Positions 32,401 to 38,416 of a DNA stretch of 38,416 nucleotides are shown here, in pieces. Numbering within the stretch: the stretch's first letter is position 1; the number at the start of each line of letters is the position of its first letter. The translations under genes and the position numbers were made by a program. Below the pieces are notes generated by a model. The model did not search any database, had not been told where the DNA came from, and saw nothing but the letters and a program-made list of their open reading frames with translations. The stretch comes from Thiohalocapsa sp964524185 (GTDB lineage Bacteria; Pseudomonadota; Gammaproteobacteria; Chromatiales; Chromatiaceae), in assembly GCA_964524185.1 (NCBI GenBank), contig CAZGCI010000037.1, positions 1 through 38,416 on the forward strand. Reading direction: 5' to 3'.

Positions 32401-32960
32401 TGATCATCCTCTTCGAGCGCCCGGTGCGGGTCGGGGATATCGTGACCATCGGCGAGACCACCGGCGTGGTCACCAAGATCCAAATCCGCGCCACCACCGT
32501 GCGGAATTGGGATCGCCAAGAGCTGTTGGTGCCCAATAAGGAGTTCATCACCGGGCGACTCCTCAACTGGACGCTGACGGATCAGTTGAACCGCGTCGTG
32601 ATCCCGGTGGGCGTCGAGTACGGCAGCGACACCCGAGAAGCATTGCAGATTCTGGCCGAGGTGGCCCGCGAGAACGAGCATGTGCTGGATGACCCGGCGC
32701 CGCTCATCTCATTCGAGGGCTTCGGCGACAACGCCCTGATGTTGGTCCTGCGCTGCTATCTGCTGAACATGGACTACCGGATCGATACCAGTACCGCGCT
32801 GCACCAGGCCGTTTACGACAAGTTGCGAGCCGCCGGGATTGGCATCGCCTTCCCGCAGCGCGACCTCCATCTGCGCTCCGCGCAGCCGCTGGAAATCCAT
32901 CTGCGCCGCGACGACAACCCCTCGCACAGCACCGGCGCCCCGGCGGCGCCCGTGACCTGA
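29490..32960 (+). CDS. Large mechanosensitive channel of the MscK (KefA) type
   Basis: An 1156-residue protein. A signal peptide (about 10-33, ending G-A-A-Q-T-D) is followed by about 430 residues of alpha-helical, coiled-coil-rich periplasmic domain (long A/E/R/L heptads). Roughly ten membrane helices follow (about 520-965), and then an MscS channel core. The pore helix is V-G-I-G-F-G-L-Q-E-I-V-A-N-F-I-S-G near 950; the beta domain includes R-P-V-R-V-G-D-I-V-T-I-G and V-P-N-K-E-F-I-T-G. Such channels release solutes during hypo-osmotic shock. Its stop overlaps the mnmA start (TGATG), so the two are coupled. Confidence 0.93.
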   Translation: MTNFPLPSPRRSAAWLALWALLTLLGAGPGAAQTDPAAPNGAAATGATPEPAVVEQRLEAVKQATDLSEAERAQLTADLNAVLKDLADAERMARAAEEYAAAIEQAPAEAQAIRSELAAAADAPPPTLTPELAEDADLATVEARINTEQAEIAALEARIARLTEALEDHDLKPAELRERIAVIEERLAESARARTGPETTSDQAQELQTWVRRSRRAALRAERQLHEQQLLSASARRELTLAQREQARHTLELAKARRALLESRANDLRLQAADEVRQRVDDKRAAAADDHRLVQAWAERNAKLGKDIGTTTAALADLDQERTRLEQAHARIQEDFANARERLEAAGLNRAQGQVLIDQRAELPDVRRLRRAAARRADQIAESTLRSIRWRDELRDLTDLDDWVDRAIAELPPEQLAEVDEAHLREELEAQARTRRELLGAALSLEDGYRRTLGEVDFAGQQLLDLVEHYDRYLAERLLWVRSIGPVTQQSFAALPAAMAWVFSPQHWAAVRTTLATEATRSPVLWLGLSAVALLFWRNGALRRAIRASAEPLRRISTDRFHYTYTALFRSLLAAAPWPLLALTLGHVLSNAPTADDFAKALGSGLLAVVPALYFLLAFRLLCLHGGVADQHFRWRSDTLVLLRRSALSAVALLMPAGLIAAMIHHQQNPDFIATLGRLSLALFNLGLAALTAVVLHPTRGALKHVLAEHADAWYTRLRLLWYPLLIAMPVLLAGLALTGFLYTAGILLRSLINELWLALGLVVAHQLIARWLLVARRRLALTAALERRAQREAAKTVDSSPGAEAVAVQEDAVDLASLDAQTRRLLNLSIFIAAAVGLWLIWSDVLPALNFLDRFTLWRYTDTVDGVEQAIPVTLADLGLVLVIGIGALAAARNLPALLEILLLQHSQMTAGSRYTVTTLTGYTITAVGALMVFGVLGLSWSQVQWLVAALGVGIGFGLQEIVANFISGLIILFERPVRVGDIVTIGETTGVVTKIQIRATTVRNWDRQELLVPNKEFITGRLLNWTLTDQLNRVVIPVGVEYGSDTREALQILAEVARENEHVLDDPAPLISFEGFGDNALMLVLRCYLLNMDYRIDTSTALHQAVYDKLRAAGIGIAFPQRDLHLRSAQPLEIHLRRDDNPSHSTGAPAAPVT

Positions 32961-34141
32961 TGAGCCGCAACGCACCCGCCAGCGCCCCGCGCCACCCCCA
33001 GCATCAGACGCCGTCTCCCCTACCCGTGCGCGACGGCGCAGCGGAGCGTGTCGAGATCGGTCTCTCCGGCGGGGTCGACTCCGCCGTCGCGGCACACTTG
33101 TGCCTCGCGCAGGGCTACGCGGTGGAAGGGCTGTTCATGAAGAACTGGGAGGAGGACGACGCGCCCGGCTACTGCTCGGCGGCGGCGGACCTCGCGGATG
33201 CCCAGGCCGTGGCGAACAGGCTCGGCATTGGTCTGCGGACCGTCAACTTCGCCACGGAGTATTGGGAGCGCGTGTTTGCGACATTCCTCGCCGAGTACCA
33301 GGCGCTGCGCACGCCCAACCCGGATGTCCTTTGCAATAGTGAGATCAAGTTCCGCGCGTTTCTGGAGCATGCGCTCAGCCTCGGAGCGGACTGGATCGGC
33401 ACTGGCCACTATGCCCGCGTCATCCACAACCAGACCGGCAGCGAGCTCCGCCTCGCCCGGGATACCAACAAAGACCAGACCTACTTTTTGCACCGACTGA
33501 CGCAGCAGCAGCTCAGCCGGGCGCGATTCCCCCTGGCGGACCTCACCAAGGCTGAGGTCCGCAGCCTGGCCCGTGAACTCGGCCTCGCCAATGCGCAGAA
33601 GAAAGACAGCACCGGGATCTGCTTCATCGGCGAGCGGCGCTTCGGAGACTTCCTGGCGCGCTGGCTGCCGGAGGCGCCCGGCCCCATCGAGACGCCGGCG
33701 GGTCGGCGGCTCGGCGAGCACCGCGGCGCCTGGTACACCATCGGCCAGCGCTCGGGCCTCGGCATCGGCGGCGTACGTGAAGCGACCGAGGCACCCTGGT
33801 TCGTCGCCGCTAAAGACGCCGCGCGCAATGCGCTCATCGTGGTGCAAGGCGCCGAGCATCCGTTGCTCTACGCCCGTGGGTTGCGCGCCGAGCAGGTGCA
33901 TTGGATCGCCGGCCAGCCACCAGTGTCGGCAGATCAGCTGCCGTTCGACTGCCTGTGTCGGCTGCGTCATCGCCAGCCGCTGCAGCCCTGCACGCTGGTC
34001 GAGTACGATAGCCTGTCGTGTCGGGTTCGCTTCGGCGAGCCACAGCGTGCCGTCACGCCGGGACAATCCATTGTGTTTTATCGCGGTGAGGTGTGTCTGG
34101 GCGGCGCGGTGATAACGTGCGCAGAGTCGGCATCGCGCTGA
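32960..34141 (+). CDS. mnmA: tRNA-specific 2-thiouridylase MnmA
   Basis: A 393-residue enzyme that adds sulfur to wobble uridine 34 of certain tRNAs, using ATP and the TusE/IscS relay. Visible motifs are the PP-loop G-L-S-G-G-V-D-S-A-V-A-A near residue 34, M-K-N-W-E-E-D-D, the catalytic Cys in N-P-D-V-L-C-N-S-E-I-K-F, and the second Cys in S-T-G-I-C-F-I-G. The N-terminus has about 30 extra residues before the PP-loop, which may mean a later true start, but ATG 32960 overlaps the mscK stop and no better ATG follows before the PP-loop. hflD is downstream, as in many gammaproteobacteria. Confidence 0.95.
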   Translation: MSRNAPASAPRHPQHQTPSPLPVRDGAAERVEIGLSGGVDSAVAAHLCLAQGYAVEGLFMKNWEEDDAPGYCSAAADLADAQAVANRLGIGLRTVNFATEYWERVFATFLAEYQALRTPNPDVLCNSEIKFRAFLEHALSLGADWIGTGHYARVIHNQTGSELRLARDTNKDQTYFLHRLTQQQLSRARFPLADLTKAEVRSLARELGLANAQKKDSTGICFIGERRFGDFLARWLPEAPGPIETPAGRRLGEHRGAWYTIGQRSGLGIGGVREATEAPWFVAAKDAARNALIVVQGAEHPLLYARGLRAEQVHWIAGQPPVSADQLPFDCLCRLRHRQPLQPCTLVEYDSLSCRVRFGEPQRAVTPGQSIVFYRGEVCLGGAVITCAESASR

Positions 34142-34171
34142 GGCCATCAAGGGCGTGGCTCACTGGATGCC

Positions 34172-34207
34172 GGGCCCGATGCTCGGCCCAATGCTGGGCC
34201 CCATGCT
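34172..34207 (+). repeat. Three imperfect 12-base tandem repeats upstream of hflD
   Basis: The units at 34172-34183, 34184-34195 and 34196-34207 follow SGGCCCVATGCT with one or two changes each. They lie in the 159-base gap between mnmA and hflD and would encode repeated Met-Leu-Gly-Pro if translated. No ribosome site marks them as a leader gene. Confidence 0.8.
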
Positions 34208-34300
34208 GGCCGCCGACGCACCGGCACTGCCGATGTGCCGCCGGCCAACCCCATATCTGAGTCCATACTCGTCCTTCGCCACGCGTGACTCGCATTCCCC

Positions 34301-34930
34301 ATGGAACATTCCGACCAAGACCGCCTCATTGCGCTCGCCGGCCTGCATCAAGCGGCGTACTGCGTGCAACGCATCGCCAACCGCGGCAGCGTGGACGCCG
34401 CGCAGATGGAGCCCTGCATCTACAGCCTGTTTCAGATCGACGCCGATGATGTGGCGTCGGTGTACGGCGAGCCGGGCGCCGTTGCCACGGGTGCTCGCCA
34501 GGTGGTGGCCCAGCTGACGGGTGAGCCGGCCCGGGAGCTGGAGCTCACCCGGTATGTGATTGCCTTGATGCGCCACGAGCGCAACCTCGGCGGGCGCCGC
34601 AGGATGCAGCAAGAGGTCGCACGTCGTATCCAGGGCGCGGCCGCCGCCCGCAGTGACCTGCCACTGCTGGACCAGGAGGTGCTCGCGGGTCTGGCCGGGA
34701 TTTACCAAGACACCATCAGCAAGCTCACGCCGCGCATCATCGTCCGCGGCAACCCGCTGTACCTGCAAAACCCCGACAATCAGGACCGTATCCGCGCCCT
34801 GCTCTTGGCAGGCATCCGCGCCGCCCTGCTCTGGCGCCAATGCGGCGGCAGCCGCTGGCAGGTACTGCTCGGCCGACGCAAGATGTTGGATTCGGCGCGG
34901 GCTTACCTGCGGGCCACCGAAAGCGTCTGA
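34301..34930 (+). CDS. hflD: HflD homologue (high frequency lysogenization protein family)
   Basis: A 209-residue, mostly helical protein with the HflD pattern: L-A-G-L-H-Q-A-A-Y-C-V-Q-R-I-A near the N-terminus, Y-S-L-F-Q-I-D-A-D-D, T-R-Y-V-I-A-L-M-R-H-E-R, and R-I-I-V-R-G-N-P-L-Y-L-Q-N-P and R-A-L-L-L-A-G-I-R-A-A-L-L-W. In E. coli it is a membrane-associated protein that can bind lambda CII; its normal cellular role is uncertain. The mnmA-hflD order is conserved. The usual next gene purB is absent: the core block ends here and the accessory region begins. Confidence 0.93.
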   Translation: MEHSDQDRLIALAGLHQAAYCVQRIANRGSVDAAQMEPCIYSLFQIDADDVASVYGEPGAVATGARQVVAQLTGEPARELELTRYVIALMRHERNLGGRRRMQQEVARRIQGAAAARSDLPLLDQEVLAGLAGIYQDTISKLTPRIIVRGNPLYLQNPDNQDRIRALLLAGIRAALLWRQCGGSRWQVLLGRRKMLDSARAYLRATESV

Positions 34931-35300
34931 CGGCGGGGGCGCCGCTCACGGACGTTCGAGCCTTGCGCTGACAGCCTGCTCGCTAGCGAGAGCAAAGCGC
35001 ACAAATCCCCCGCTGACCGGCGGAACGATGTCGCTCCAGACCTGCTACGTCGGCAGACGCCGTTGCAACCTCCCCATACTGCAGTCATGTCGAGTCCCGG
35101 ACGATTACTGGCCAATCAACACGTCGCCAACTGATCGCTCACGATGCGGTTGAGGCGGACGTTGGCCTCGGCGGCGCGGATGGCCGGTCTGCGGTGGAGC
35201 TACGGCGTGATGCACACCTGGAAGCGACCGGAATCGGCCTGGTCGGCTCTATCGGCTGCGGCGGGGTTTCACCGGTGCCCGGAGCGCCCGGGCAAACGCC
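34931..35300. other. Gene-free start of the accessory region
   Basis: No frame in these 370 bases resembles a functional gene. A short frame near 35088 (M-S-S-P-G-R-L-L) stops after 15 codons. On the minus strand, around 35140-35200, a frame reading R-A-A-E-A-N-V-R-L-N-R-I-V looks protein-like but is broken by stops on both sides. I read the stretch as decayed coding sequence at the edge of an integration hot spot. Confidence 0.4.
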
Positions 35301-35490
35301 GGCGGAGGCGGCCTGCTGATCGAACTCGACGACCTCGGCAAGCTCCTGGAGTTCGAGGCCCAAGGCGGCCGTCGCAGCGAGATCCATCTGCTCCAGCTCT
35401 TGGTGGAAAAGGCCGCGGAACCCGGCGACACGCCCCTGTGTGTCCTGCTCACGCGCGCCAAATTCCCCTCCGTTGCTCGCGGCTCAGGAC
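35301..35490 (+). pseudogene. Fragment resembling the Walker B region of a large P-loop ATPase
   Basis: In one frame (codons at 35301, 35304 and so on) the sequence reads G-L-L-I-E-L-D-D-L-G-K-L-L-E-F, then H-L-L-Q-L-L-V-E-K-A-A and D-T-P-L-C-V-L-L. This resembles the hydrophobic-acidic D-E-L-G-K-F-L-E stretch and following helix of very large ATPases often found in defence islands. No start, Walker A or continuation is present, and a following segment seems frame-disturbed. The family call is by eye and tentative. Confidence 0.35.
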
Positions 35491-35518
35491 ACCCACGCGG
35501 TTTCGACGCAGGTCGCGA

Positions 35519-35812
35519 TCAGTCGACCTCCGGGTCGTCGGCACCGGCAATCCGCTGGACCTCGTCCACACTCAACTGGAGCACTTCGGCGACTTGGGCG
35601 GCATCGAACCGCCGCAGCAGTTGCCGCACGATGGCCTGCTTCTGCATGGCGCTGCCACGCGCCTCGCCACGTGCCTCGCCGACGGCCTCCCCCGCCTCGG
35701 GGCCCAGCTCATAGGATGGGAGCCGCTTGATGTCGATGTCGGTCAGCATCTTTTCTGCCTCCTTTACGGTTGCCCGCAGGTCGCGATTCTCGGACAGGAT
35801 TTCCAGGGGCAC
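35519..35812 (-). pseudogene. C-terminal remnant of an Rpn/PD-(D/E)XK transposase-like protein
   Basis: A 97-codon frame (GTG at 35812) reading L-S-E-N-R-D-L-R-A-T-V-K-E-A, then M-L-T-D-I-D-I-K-R-L-P-S-Y-E-L-G, a run of G-E-A-R-G-E-A repeats, and Q-L-L-R-R-F. This is the typical charged, repetitive C-terminal tail of Rpn-family recombination-promoting nuclease/putative transposase proteins. The nuclease core is absent; upstream the frame continues without a start into the leader of the NERD gene. It is most likely a truncated gene, although a short expressed protein cannot be excluded. Confidence 0.5.
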
Positions 35813-35897
35813 AGTTGAGGACGTACCACTAATAACCGCAATCGCTGGTGCTACCTGTACCGGAGGCTGGCTTGATCTTAGCCGGCAGGGGGAAAGT

Positions 35898-36521
35898 ATG
35901 GGTTACACGCCGACCATCTCCGCGCTCTTCGGGCCGCTCCTGTTCTTCACGGTGCTTGCCGGGTTGATTGCACTGCTGCGCCTTCAGTTGCTTGGTGCGA
36001 TTGGAGAGGCCGCGGTCTCGCGCAAGCTGCGGCGGCGTTGCGCTGCGGTCGCGGATGATCTGATCCTGCCGGAGGGGCGGGACGGGCTCACACAGGTCGA
36101 TCACCTCGCACTCACCCCGGCGGGACTGGTCGTCGTCGAGACGAAGAATTACGGTGGGCTGATCCTGGGCCAAGCGCGCGACCGGACCTGGACCCAATGC
36201 GTCGGTCGGCAGCGTCACAAGCTACAGAACCCGCTGCGGCAGAACTACGGTCACGTCAAGGAGGTACAGGCGCTTGCGGCGGAGGTTCCGGTATCCCGGC
36301 TGGTCGTTTTCACGAACCGGGCGCGGTTTCCGAAGGGGCGACCGGCTGGGGTTCTTTTACTTTCGGACTTGCACCGCCTGCTTGCTCAGGACGCTGGTGC
36401 ATCCGTTCCTAAGACCTACAGGCAGGCCTGGGAGTCAGTCGTCGCTCAGTCGATGTCAGACCGCGCGGCCCGAAGGGCGCATCTCAGTGGGGTTCGCCAA
36501 AGGAAGCGGGCGCGGGCATAG
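35898..36521 (+). CDS. NERD-domain protein with N-terminal membrane helix
   Basis: A 207-residue protein. One membrane helix (about 9-28: L-F-G-P-L-L-F-F-T-V-L-A-G-L-I-A-L-L) precedes a NERD (nuclease-related) domain: G-E-x-x-V-S-R-K-L, then the core Q-V-D-H-L-A-L-T-P-A-G-L-V-V-V-E-T-K-N-Y-G-G, where the D...E-x-K residues match a PD-(D/E)XK-type active site. A GGGGGAAAG ribosome site at about 35887-35896 fixes ATG 35898. NERD proteins occur singly or joined to helicase or kinase domains and some act in nucleic-acid processing or defence. It is the only intact long gene of the accessory region. Confidence 0.88.
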   Translation: MGYTPTISALFGPLLFFTVLAGLIALLRLQLLGAIGEAAVSRKLRRRCAAVADDLILPEGRDGLTQVDHLALTPAGLVVVETKNYGGLILGQARDRTWTQCVGRQRHKLQNPLRQNYGHVKEVQALAAEVPVSRLVVFTNRARFPKGRPAGVLLLSDLHRLLAQDAGASVPKTYRQAWESVVAQSMSDRAARRAHLSGVRQRKRARA

Positions 36522-36660
36522 CACCGAGTTTCTTTAGTTCCACGAGGAATTGCGGAGTTTGCTGCGTACAGACGACGACTGCTGCCCGACAGTCCACCGC
36601 AAGTGTTTGCGATACGAAGGGATGCGCACTAACGGCAACGACGAGACTCCTCAGTGCCCG
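36484..36660 (-). pseudogene. Unidentified protein-like frame, probably a gene remnant
   Basis: Read on the minus strand this gives L-R-S-L-V-V-A-V-S-A-H-P-F-V, then A-A-V-V-V-C-T-Q-Q-T-P-Q-F-L-V-E-L-K-K-L-G. It has an ordinary residue mixture and an amphipathic end, unlike a shadow frame. There is no start at its left boundary; there the sequence switches to a methyltransferase fragment on the other strand. It overlaps the last 38 bases of the NERD gene. I do not recognise the family. Confidence 0.3.
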
Positions 36661-36688
36661 ACCTGAACGACGACTACCACCAACGGTT

Positions 36689-37081
36689 GCGCTGGCCAAG
36701 CGCCACATCGGCCAGCCGGTGCATTGCCTGCGGTTCCAGGACATGACCTGGAAGGAGCAGTTCGACGGCATCTGGGCCTGTGCCAGCCTGCTGCATGTGC
36801 CGAGCGCGGAGCTGCCGGAGGTGATGGGCCGACTTCGCGCGGCGCTCAAGCCCGGCGGCATCCGCTATGCGTCCTTCAAGTACGGCAGCGGGGAGCGCGA
36901 GCACCATGGCCGGCGCTTCACCGATCTGGATGAGCCGGGGCTGGCGGTCCTGCTGGACCAGGTGCCGGGCCTGGAGCCGGTGGAGACCTGGACCACCGGT
37001 GACCGGCGTCCGGGCCGTGAGTCGGAGCGCTGGCTGAACACGCTGCTGCGCAGCACGGAAGTGGCTTGGGCCAGTTCCTGA
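36689..37081 (+). pseudogene. C-terminal half of a class I SAM-dependent methyltransferase
   Basis: About 130 codons reading A-L-A-K-R-H-I-G-Q-P-V-H-C-L-R-F-Q-D-M, F-D-G-I-W-A-C-A-S-L-L-H-V-P, L-K-P-G-G-I-R-Y-A-S-F-K-Y-G, and R-P-G-R-E-S-E-R-W-L-N. This is the second half of a Rossmann-type methyltransferase. The SAM-binding glycine loop (motif I) is missing, so the fragment should not be active. A GTG at 36719 is an in-frame start, but the homologous reading extends upstream of it, which argues for truncation rather than a genuine short gene. Confidence 0.6.
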
Positions 37082-37228
37082 CCATGCAGTTGCGTCGGCG
37101 CCTTGGCGTGGAGGCCGGTTCGAGGTGGCAACCACGGAGCCGACTGGCTGCGCAAGGTTTGAGTGGGTGCCGCGGTGTATCCTTCGACGTCAAGCGTCGC
37201 GCAGGCACGCATACCCTGGGACATTCCT

Positions 37229-37432
37229 ATGGCCACATACGAGCAGTACCTCGTCGACGAGGCCGGCAAGCGCACAGCAGTCCTTGTCCCGGTCGAAGAG
37301 TGGGAGCGCATCCAGGCTGCGCTGGAAGACCTGGCGGATATTCGCGCTTATGACGAGGCGAAACGTCACCCATCTGATCCGGTTCCCTTCGAGCAGGCGA
37401 TGGCCGAGATCGAGGCGCAGACCGAAGATTGA
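37229..37432 (+). CDS. Small antitoxin-like protein without an adjacent toxin
   Basis: A 67-residue protein: A-T-Y-E-Q-Y-L-V-D-E-A-G-K-R-T-A-V-L-V-P-V-E-E-W-E-R-I, then an acidic helical half with F-E-Q-A-M-A-E-I-E-A-Q. The first half resembles the Phd/YefM-like or similar antitoxin N-terminus seen beside RelE-type toxins. No toxin frame follows; downstream is a hairpin region and then the convergent VapC-like gene. It may be an orphan left after toxin loss. ATG 37229 has no strong ribosome site. Confidence 0.65.
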   Translation: MATYEQYLVDEAGKRTAVLVPVEEWERIQAALEDLADIRAYDEAKRHPSDPVPFEQAMAEIEAQTED

Positions 37433-37452
37433 GCGGGGCCGTTCCTGGGTAC

Positions 37453-37495
37453 GCCGACTTCAGTCGGCCCCCCGAGGAAAGCGGACTCTAGTCCG
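37453..37495. repeat. Pair of short hairpins between convergent genes
   Basis: Two perfect stem-loops occur back to back: GCCGAC/GTCGGC with a TTCA loop (37453-37468) and CGGAC/GTCCG with a TCTA loop (37482-37495). The second reaches into the final codons of the vapC-like gene. They may act as a bidirectional terminator or belong to a REP-like family. Confidence 0.6.
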
Positions 37496-37967
37496 GTGCA
37501 GGGACGGCATCGAATGACCTCGGAACTTCCGCAGCCTTGCACTGCAGTGTTCGGCGCCACGCGTGCAGATGCAGGATGCTCTGCCTACCCTCGGCCTTGC
37601 GCAGGTAAAGCTCGTCCGCGGTGATCAGCGTCGTACCCCGCTCGATGGGGAGCGCGTGGTAGAGGGTGTCGAACAGGTGGTGGCGAAGCTCAATAGCCAG
37701 CTGGCACGCGCGCGCCAGCACGGCCACGTCGTCGGCCTGCGGCAGGCGCAGCGCGGCGAGCATGCGCGCCTCCTGCGCGGCACGCGTCGTCGTCTCCTGT
37801 GCCAACGCCGCGGCGACCTCCGCGAGCCAGTGCGGTGGCTGCAGTGCGGCTACATGACCGCGGACGACCGCCTCCATCAGTGTCGTCGCCTGCGCGGTCC
37901 AGTCCTCGTGTTCCGGGTCGTTGAACAGCCATTTGACAACGAAGCTGGCATCGATCACCAGCGTCAC
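37488..37967 (-). CDS. VapC-like PIN-domain toxin
   Basis: A 159-residue PIN-domain protein. The N-terminal V-I-D-A-S-F-V-V-K-W-L-F bears the first metal-binding Asp. The central P-P-H-W-L-A-E-V-A-A-A-L and the later H-H-L-F-D-T-L-Y-H-A-L-P and T-A-D-E-L-Y-L-R-K provide the other acidic residues, so the active site looks complete. PIN toxins are RNases held inactive by their antitoxin. ATG 37967 overlaps the TGA of the upstream antitoxin gene by 4 bases, the normal vapBC arrangement. Confidence 0.88.
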   Translation of the reverse strand: MTLVIDASFVVKWLFNDPEHEDWTAQATTLMEAVVRGHVAALQPPHWLAEVAAALAQETTTRAAQEARMLAALRLPQADDVAVLARACQLAIELRHHLFDTLYHALPIERGTTLITADELYLRKAEGRQSILHLHAWRRTLQCKAAEVPRSFDAVPAPD

Positions 37968-38197
37968 GGCCGGCCGCTTTCCCGCGCTGCATGCAGGGCA
38001 TCATCGGCGAGCGCCGGTCGCTCGCGACGCGCCTCGGTAAGCAGCCAAAACGCCTCCTCGCGGCAGCACTGCTCCTCGGCTTCAGCCACCGCGCGCCGCA
38101 TCAGCTCAGCCACGACTGCGCTTTTGTTGCGTCCGGCGAACTCGCGGTTGAAGGCCGCCTTGACGTCATCGGGGATGCTGAAGTTCATCGTCGCCAT
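37964..38197 (-). CDS. VapB-like antitoxin
   Basis: A 77-residue protein: M-A-T-M-N-F-S-I-P-D-D-V-K-A-A-F-N-R-E-F, K-S-A-V-V-A-E-L-M-R-R-A-V, which is a ribbon-helix-helix-type DNA-binding N-terminus. A C-terminal tail follows that would wrap the PIN toxin. A GGAG site lies about 7 bases before ATG 38197; the longer in-frame start at 38323 is unsupported. It is coupled to the toxin gene by ATGA overlap and probably autoregulates. Confidence 0.85.
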   Translation of the reverse strand: MATMNFSIPDDVKAAFNREFAGRNKSAVVAELMRRAVAEAEEQCCREEAFWLLTEARRERPALADDALHAARESGRP

Positions 38198-38326
38198 GGG
38201 CTGGCTCCGGACGCGCACGACCACATCACCGCAGAGGACTTCGCCGACCGCCTCAAGGCCCTCCTGCTCGACTTTACGGCCTATCGGGCCGAGATGACGC
38301 GGGCGCGGCGGTTGAAGACGCACTGA
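38198..38326 (+). pseudogene. Possible 3' remnant of an unidentified gene
   Basis: The plus-strand frame G-L-A-P-D-A-H-D-H-I-T, F-A-D-R-L-K-A-L-L-L-D-F, M-T-R-A-R-R-L-K-T-H followed by TGA looks like a genuine protein end rather than a shadow of the antitoxin leader. It becomes protein-like exactly where the vapB-like coding sequence ends. No family is recognised, and the remaining bases to 38416 show nothing I can name. Confidence 0.3.
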
Positions 38327-38416
38327 GATCGGCCGAAGGCAAAGTGCAGGCCGAGGCTTTGCGAGTCGGGTGCTCTGGTTTCGACACGCGGTTTGTGCGC
38401 CGCCGCCATCCGGGCT

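Noticed and set aside
33020..34150. 376-codon minus-strand frame opposite mnmA
   Set aside because: Shadow of mnmA, whose motifs and operon context are clear.

Overview
The window is a high-GC, densely coded stretch of a gammaproteobacterial chromosome. The surE-pcm-nlpD-rpoS block and the adjacent mnmA and hflD genes are classic gammaproteobacterial neighbourhoods. The flavocytochrome c sulfide dehydrogenase genes, a DsrC-like protein and a complete cbb3 oxidase locus suggest a sulfur-oxidising, microaerobically respiring member of the Chromatiales, perhaps Ectothiorhodospiraceae-like. Acid-rich tails and N-termini (FccA-like, RpoS) would fit a halophile, but this is inference.

Layout. 1-592: end of a GH13 amylase-family gene. 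647-3657 (minus): an Hsp70-like ATPase translationally coupled to a DUF2760 protein, followed by a small alpha/beta-barrel-type protein. 3902-4162: small DUF2934 protein. 4491-8417 (plus): NapC/NirT-type tetraheme cytochrome, periplasmic ankyrin protein, diheme cytochrome and FccB flavoprotein, closed by a strong terminator. 8583-11751: kinase fusion, DUF2892, CopD-like membrane protein, 6-phosphogluconolactonase. 12243-14953 (plus): degenerate tail-anchored receiver protein, DsrC-like protein with only one of the two redox cysteines, CaCA exchanger, HMA-like membrane protein. 14972-24691 (minus): the cbb3 oxidase region, read as ccoNOQP plus two tiny membrane-protein ORFs and a terminator, then ccoG, fixH, ccoI and ccoS. 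25204-28521 (minus): rpoS, nlpD, pcm, surE. 28733-34930 (plus): smrA, mscK-like channel, mnmA, hflD. 34931-38416: accessory region with gene fragments (ATPase-like, Rpn-like tail, methyltransferase tail, others), one intact NERD-domain gene, an orphan antitoxin and a VapBC-like pair.

How the parts work together. The FccAB-like pair would oxidise sulfide in the periplasm and pass electrons to c-type cytochromes. The neighbouring tetraheme protein could link that pool to quinones, and the cbb3 oxidase is a plausible terminal acceptor. ccoG, fixH, ccoI and ccoS supply copper and assembly functions for that oxidase; the HMA-like and CopD-like proteins may belong to the same metal economy.

Intergenic space carries structured repeats: a dispersed GC-rich element present at least three times, a nested palindromic element between ccoI and ccoS, and several short tandem repeats. 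I saw no tRNA, rRNA, CRISPR array or complete insertion sequence.
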